Shown: positions 5,211 through 5,699 of the stretch, one piece after another | Layout: the number at the start of each line of letters is the position of its first letter | Numbering within the stretch: position 1 is the stretch's first letter | NCBI GenBank assembly: GCA_903921965.1 | Contig: CAIXSE010000746.1 | Location: 1 to 5,699 of the forward strand | Reading direction: 5' to 3' | Length of the DNA stretch: 5,699 nt | Source: an uncultured Thermoleophilia bacterium | Lineage (GTDB): Bacteria; Actinomycetota; Thermoleophilia; UBA2241 | Position numbers and translations under genes: made by a program | The notes under the pieces: generated by a model | What the model was told of the DNA's origin: nothing | The model's database searches: none | The model's input: only the letters and a program-made list of their open reading frames with translations

Positions 5211-5699
5211 ATGAAGGCGATCGTCTGCACGGCGTACGGCGACCCGGACGTGCTCGAGCTGAGGGAGGTCGCAAAGCCGCGCCCCAGGGCCGGCGAGGTG
5301 CTCGTGCGGGTCCGCGCCACGACGGTCTCGCGCGCGGACGTCGAGATCCGCCGGTTCGCGTTCGCGGCCTGGATCTGGCTGCCGCTGCGCCTCGCCTTCG
5401 GCGTCTTCAAGCCCCGCGTGCGGATCCTGGGCCAGGAGTTCGCCGGCGAGGTCGAGGCCGTCGGCGCGGGCACGGACTCGTTCGCGCCGGGAGACCGCGT
5501 GTACGGCACGACCGGCATCGGCCTCGGCGCGTACGCCGAGTACGTGTGCGTGGGCGGACGCCGGGCCGGCAGCGTCGTGGCGCCCCTGCCGGCGGCCCTG
5601 GGCTTCGCCGAGGCCGCCCCGGTCCCCTACGGCGCGTCGGAGGCGTTCCGCTTCCTCCGCAAGGCCGGCATCGGCGCCGGGCAGCGGGTGCTCGTCATC
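5211..5699 (+). CDS. MDR-superfamily NAD(P)-dependent oxidoreductase (quinone reductase-like), 3' truncated by window edge
   Basis: The first 163 residues of a medium-chain dehydrogenase/reductase are present. MKAIVCTAYGDPDVLELREV is the usual N-terminal strand pair, AGEVLVRVRATTVSRADVEI the GroES-like fold start, and GQEFAGEVEAVG (residues 74-85), followed by FAPGDRVYG, the family core. The frame ends in KAGIGAGQRVLVI, which leads into the Rossmann GxGxxG that falls outside the window. The catalytic-zinc Cys (near residue 38, as in CGVCHSD) is replaced by VSRAD, and the His of GHE is Gln. It is therefore of the zinc-free, quinone oxidoreductase-like type despite the common label 'alcohol dehydrogenase'. 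Substrate is unknown. It runs away from the tetR and is probably a separate unit unrelated to hgcAB. Confidence 0.9.
   Translation, partial: MKAIVCTAYGDPDVLELREVAKPRPRAGEVLVRVRATTVSRADVEIRRFAFAAWIWLPLRLAFGVFKPRVRILGQEFAGEVEAVGAGTDSFAPGDRVYGTTGIGLGAYAEYVCVGGRRAGSVVAPLPAALGFAEAAPVPYGASEAFRFLRKAGIGAGQRVLVI

Noticed and set aside
4826..5518. 230-residue minus-strand ORF over the MDR start
   Set aside because: It runs antisense through the conserved MDR N-terminus and has no recognisable domain.
1..5699. CRISPR array, tRNA/rRNA genes or insertion sequence
   Set aside because: No regular spaced direct repeats, no cloverleaf or rRNA-like stretches, and no transposase-like frame were seen.

Overview
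The window is very GC-rich, and its codons nearly always end in G or C. This suggests a high-GC bacterium, most likely an actinobacterial lineage. The central gene pair implies an anaerobe or a community member of anoxic habitats. Taxonomy cannot be fixed from this window alone.

Layout. The left edge holds the C-terminal most of a TetR-type regulator (+). It is coupled by stop/start overlaps to a 53-codon reading frame that looks like the tail of a HAD phosphatase. That frame is coupled in turn to a 243-residue protein with two [4Fe-4S] clusters related to epoxyqueuosine reductase (QueG). Converging on this group from the minus strand is the key finding: a two-gene operon that reads as hgcA-hgcB, the corrinoid membrane protein and dicluster ferredoxin that methylate mercury. 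HgcA carries the signature cap-helix motif N-V-W-C-A-A-G-K and the conserved membrane-domain motif T-S-P-S-G-V-E. HgcB carries two CX2CX2CX3C motifs, the extra conserved Cys and a cysteine-bearing C-terminus.

Upstream of hgcA, on the same strand, lie an EamA/DMT-type ten-helix transporter and a second, complete TetR-type regulator. The region beyond that regulator holds inverted GATAC-type repeats that could be its operator, and a doubtful 65-codon ORF. The right edge carries the N-terminal 163 residues of a zinc-free MDR oxidoreductase (+), cut by the window end.

From knowledge of the family, HgcA would pass a methyl group from its Cys-ligated corrinoid to Hg(II), and HgcB would re-reduce the corrinoid and may handle mercury. 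This HgcA has an unusual N-terminal extension with three Cys-Cys clusters, and this HgcB ends in Cys-Asp-Cys rather than a vicinal Cys pair. A plausible sigma70-type promoter with a palindrome in its spacer lies just upstream of hgcA. The QueG-like protein, the transporter and the two TetR regulators may be functionally linked to mercury methylation or may be simple neighbours; the sequence does not decide.
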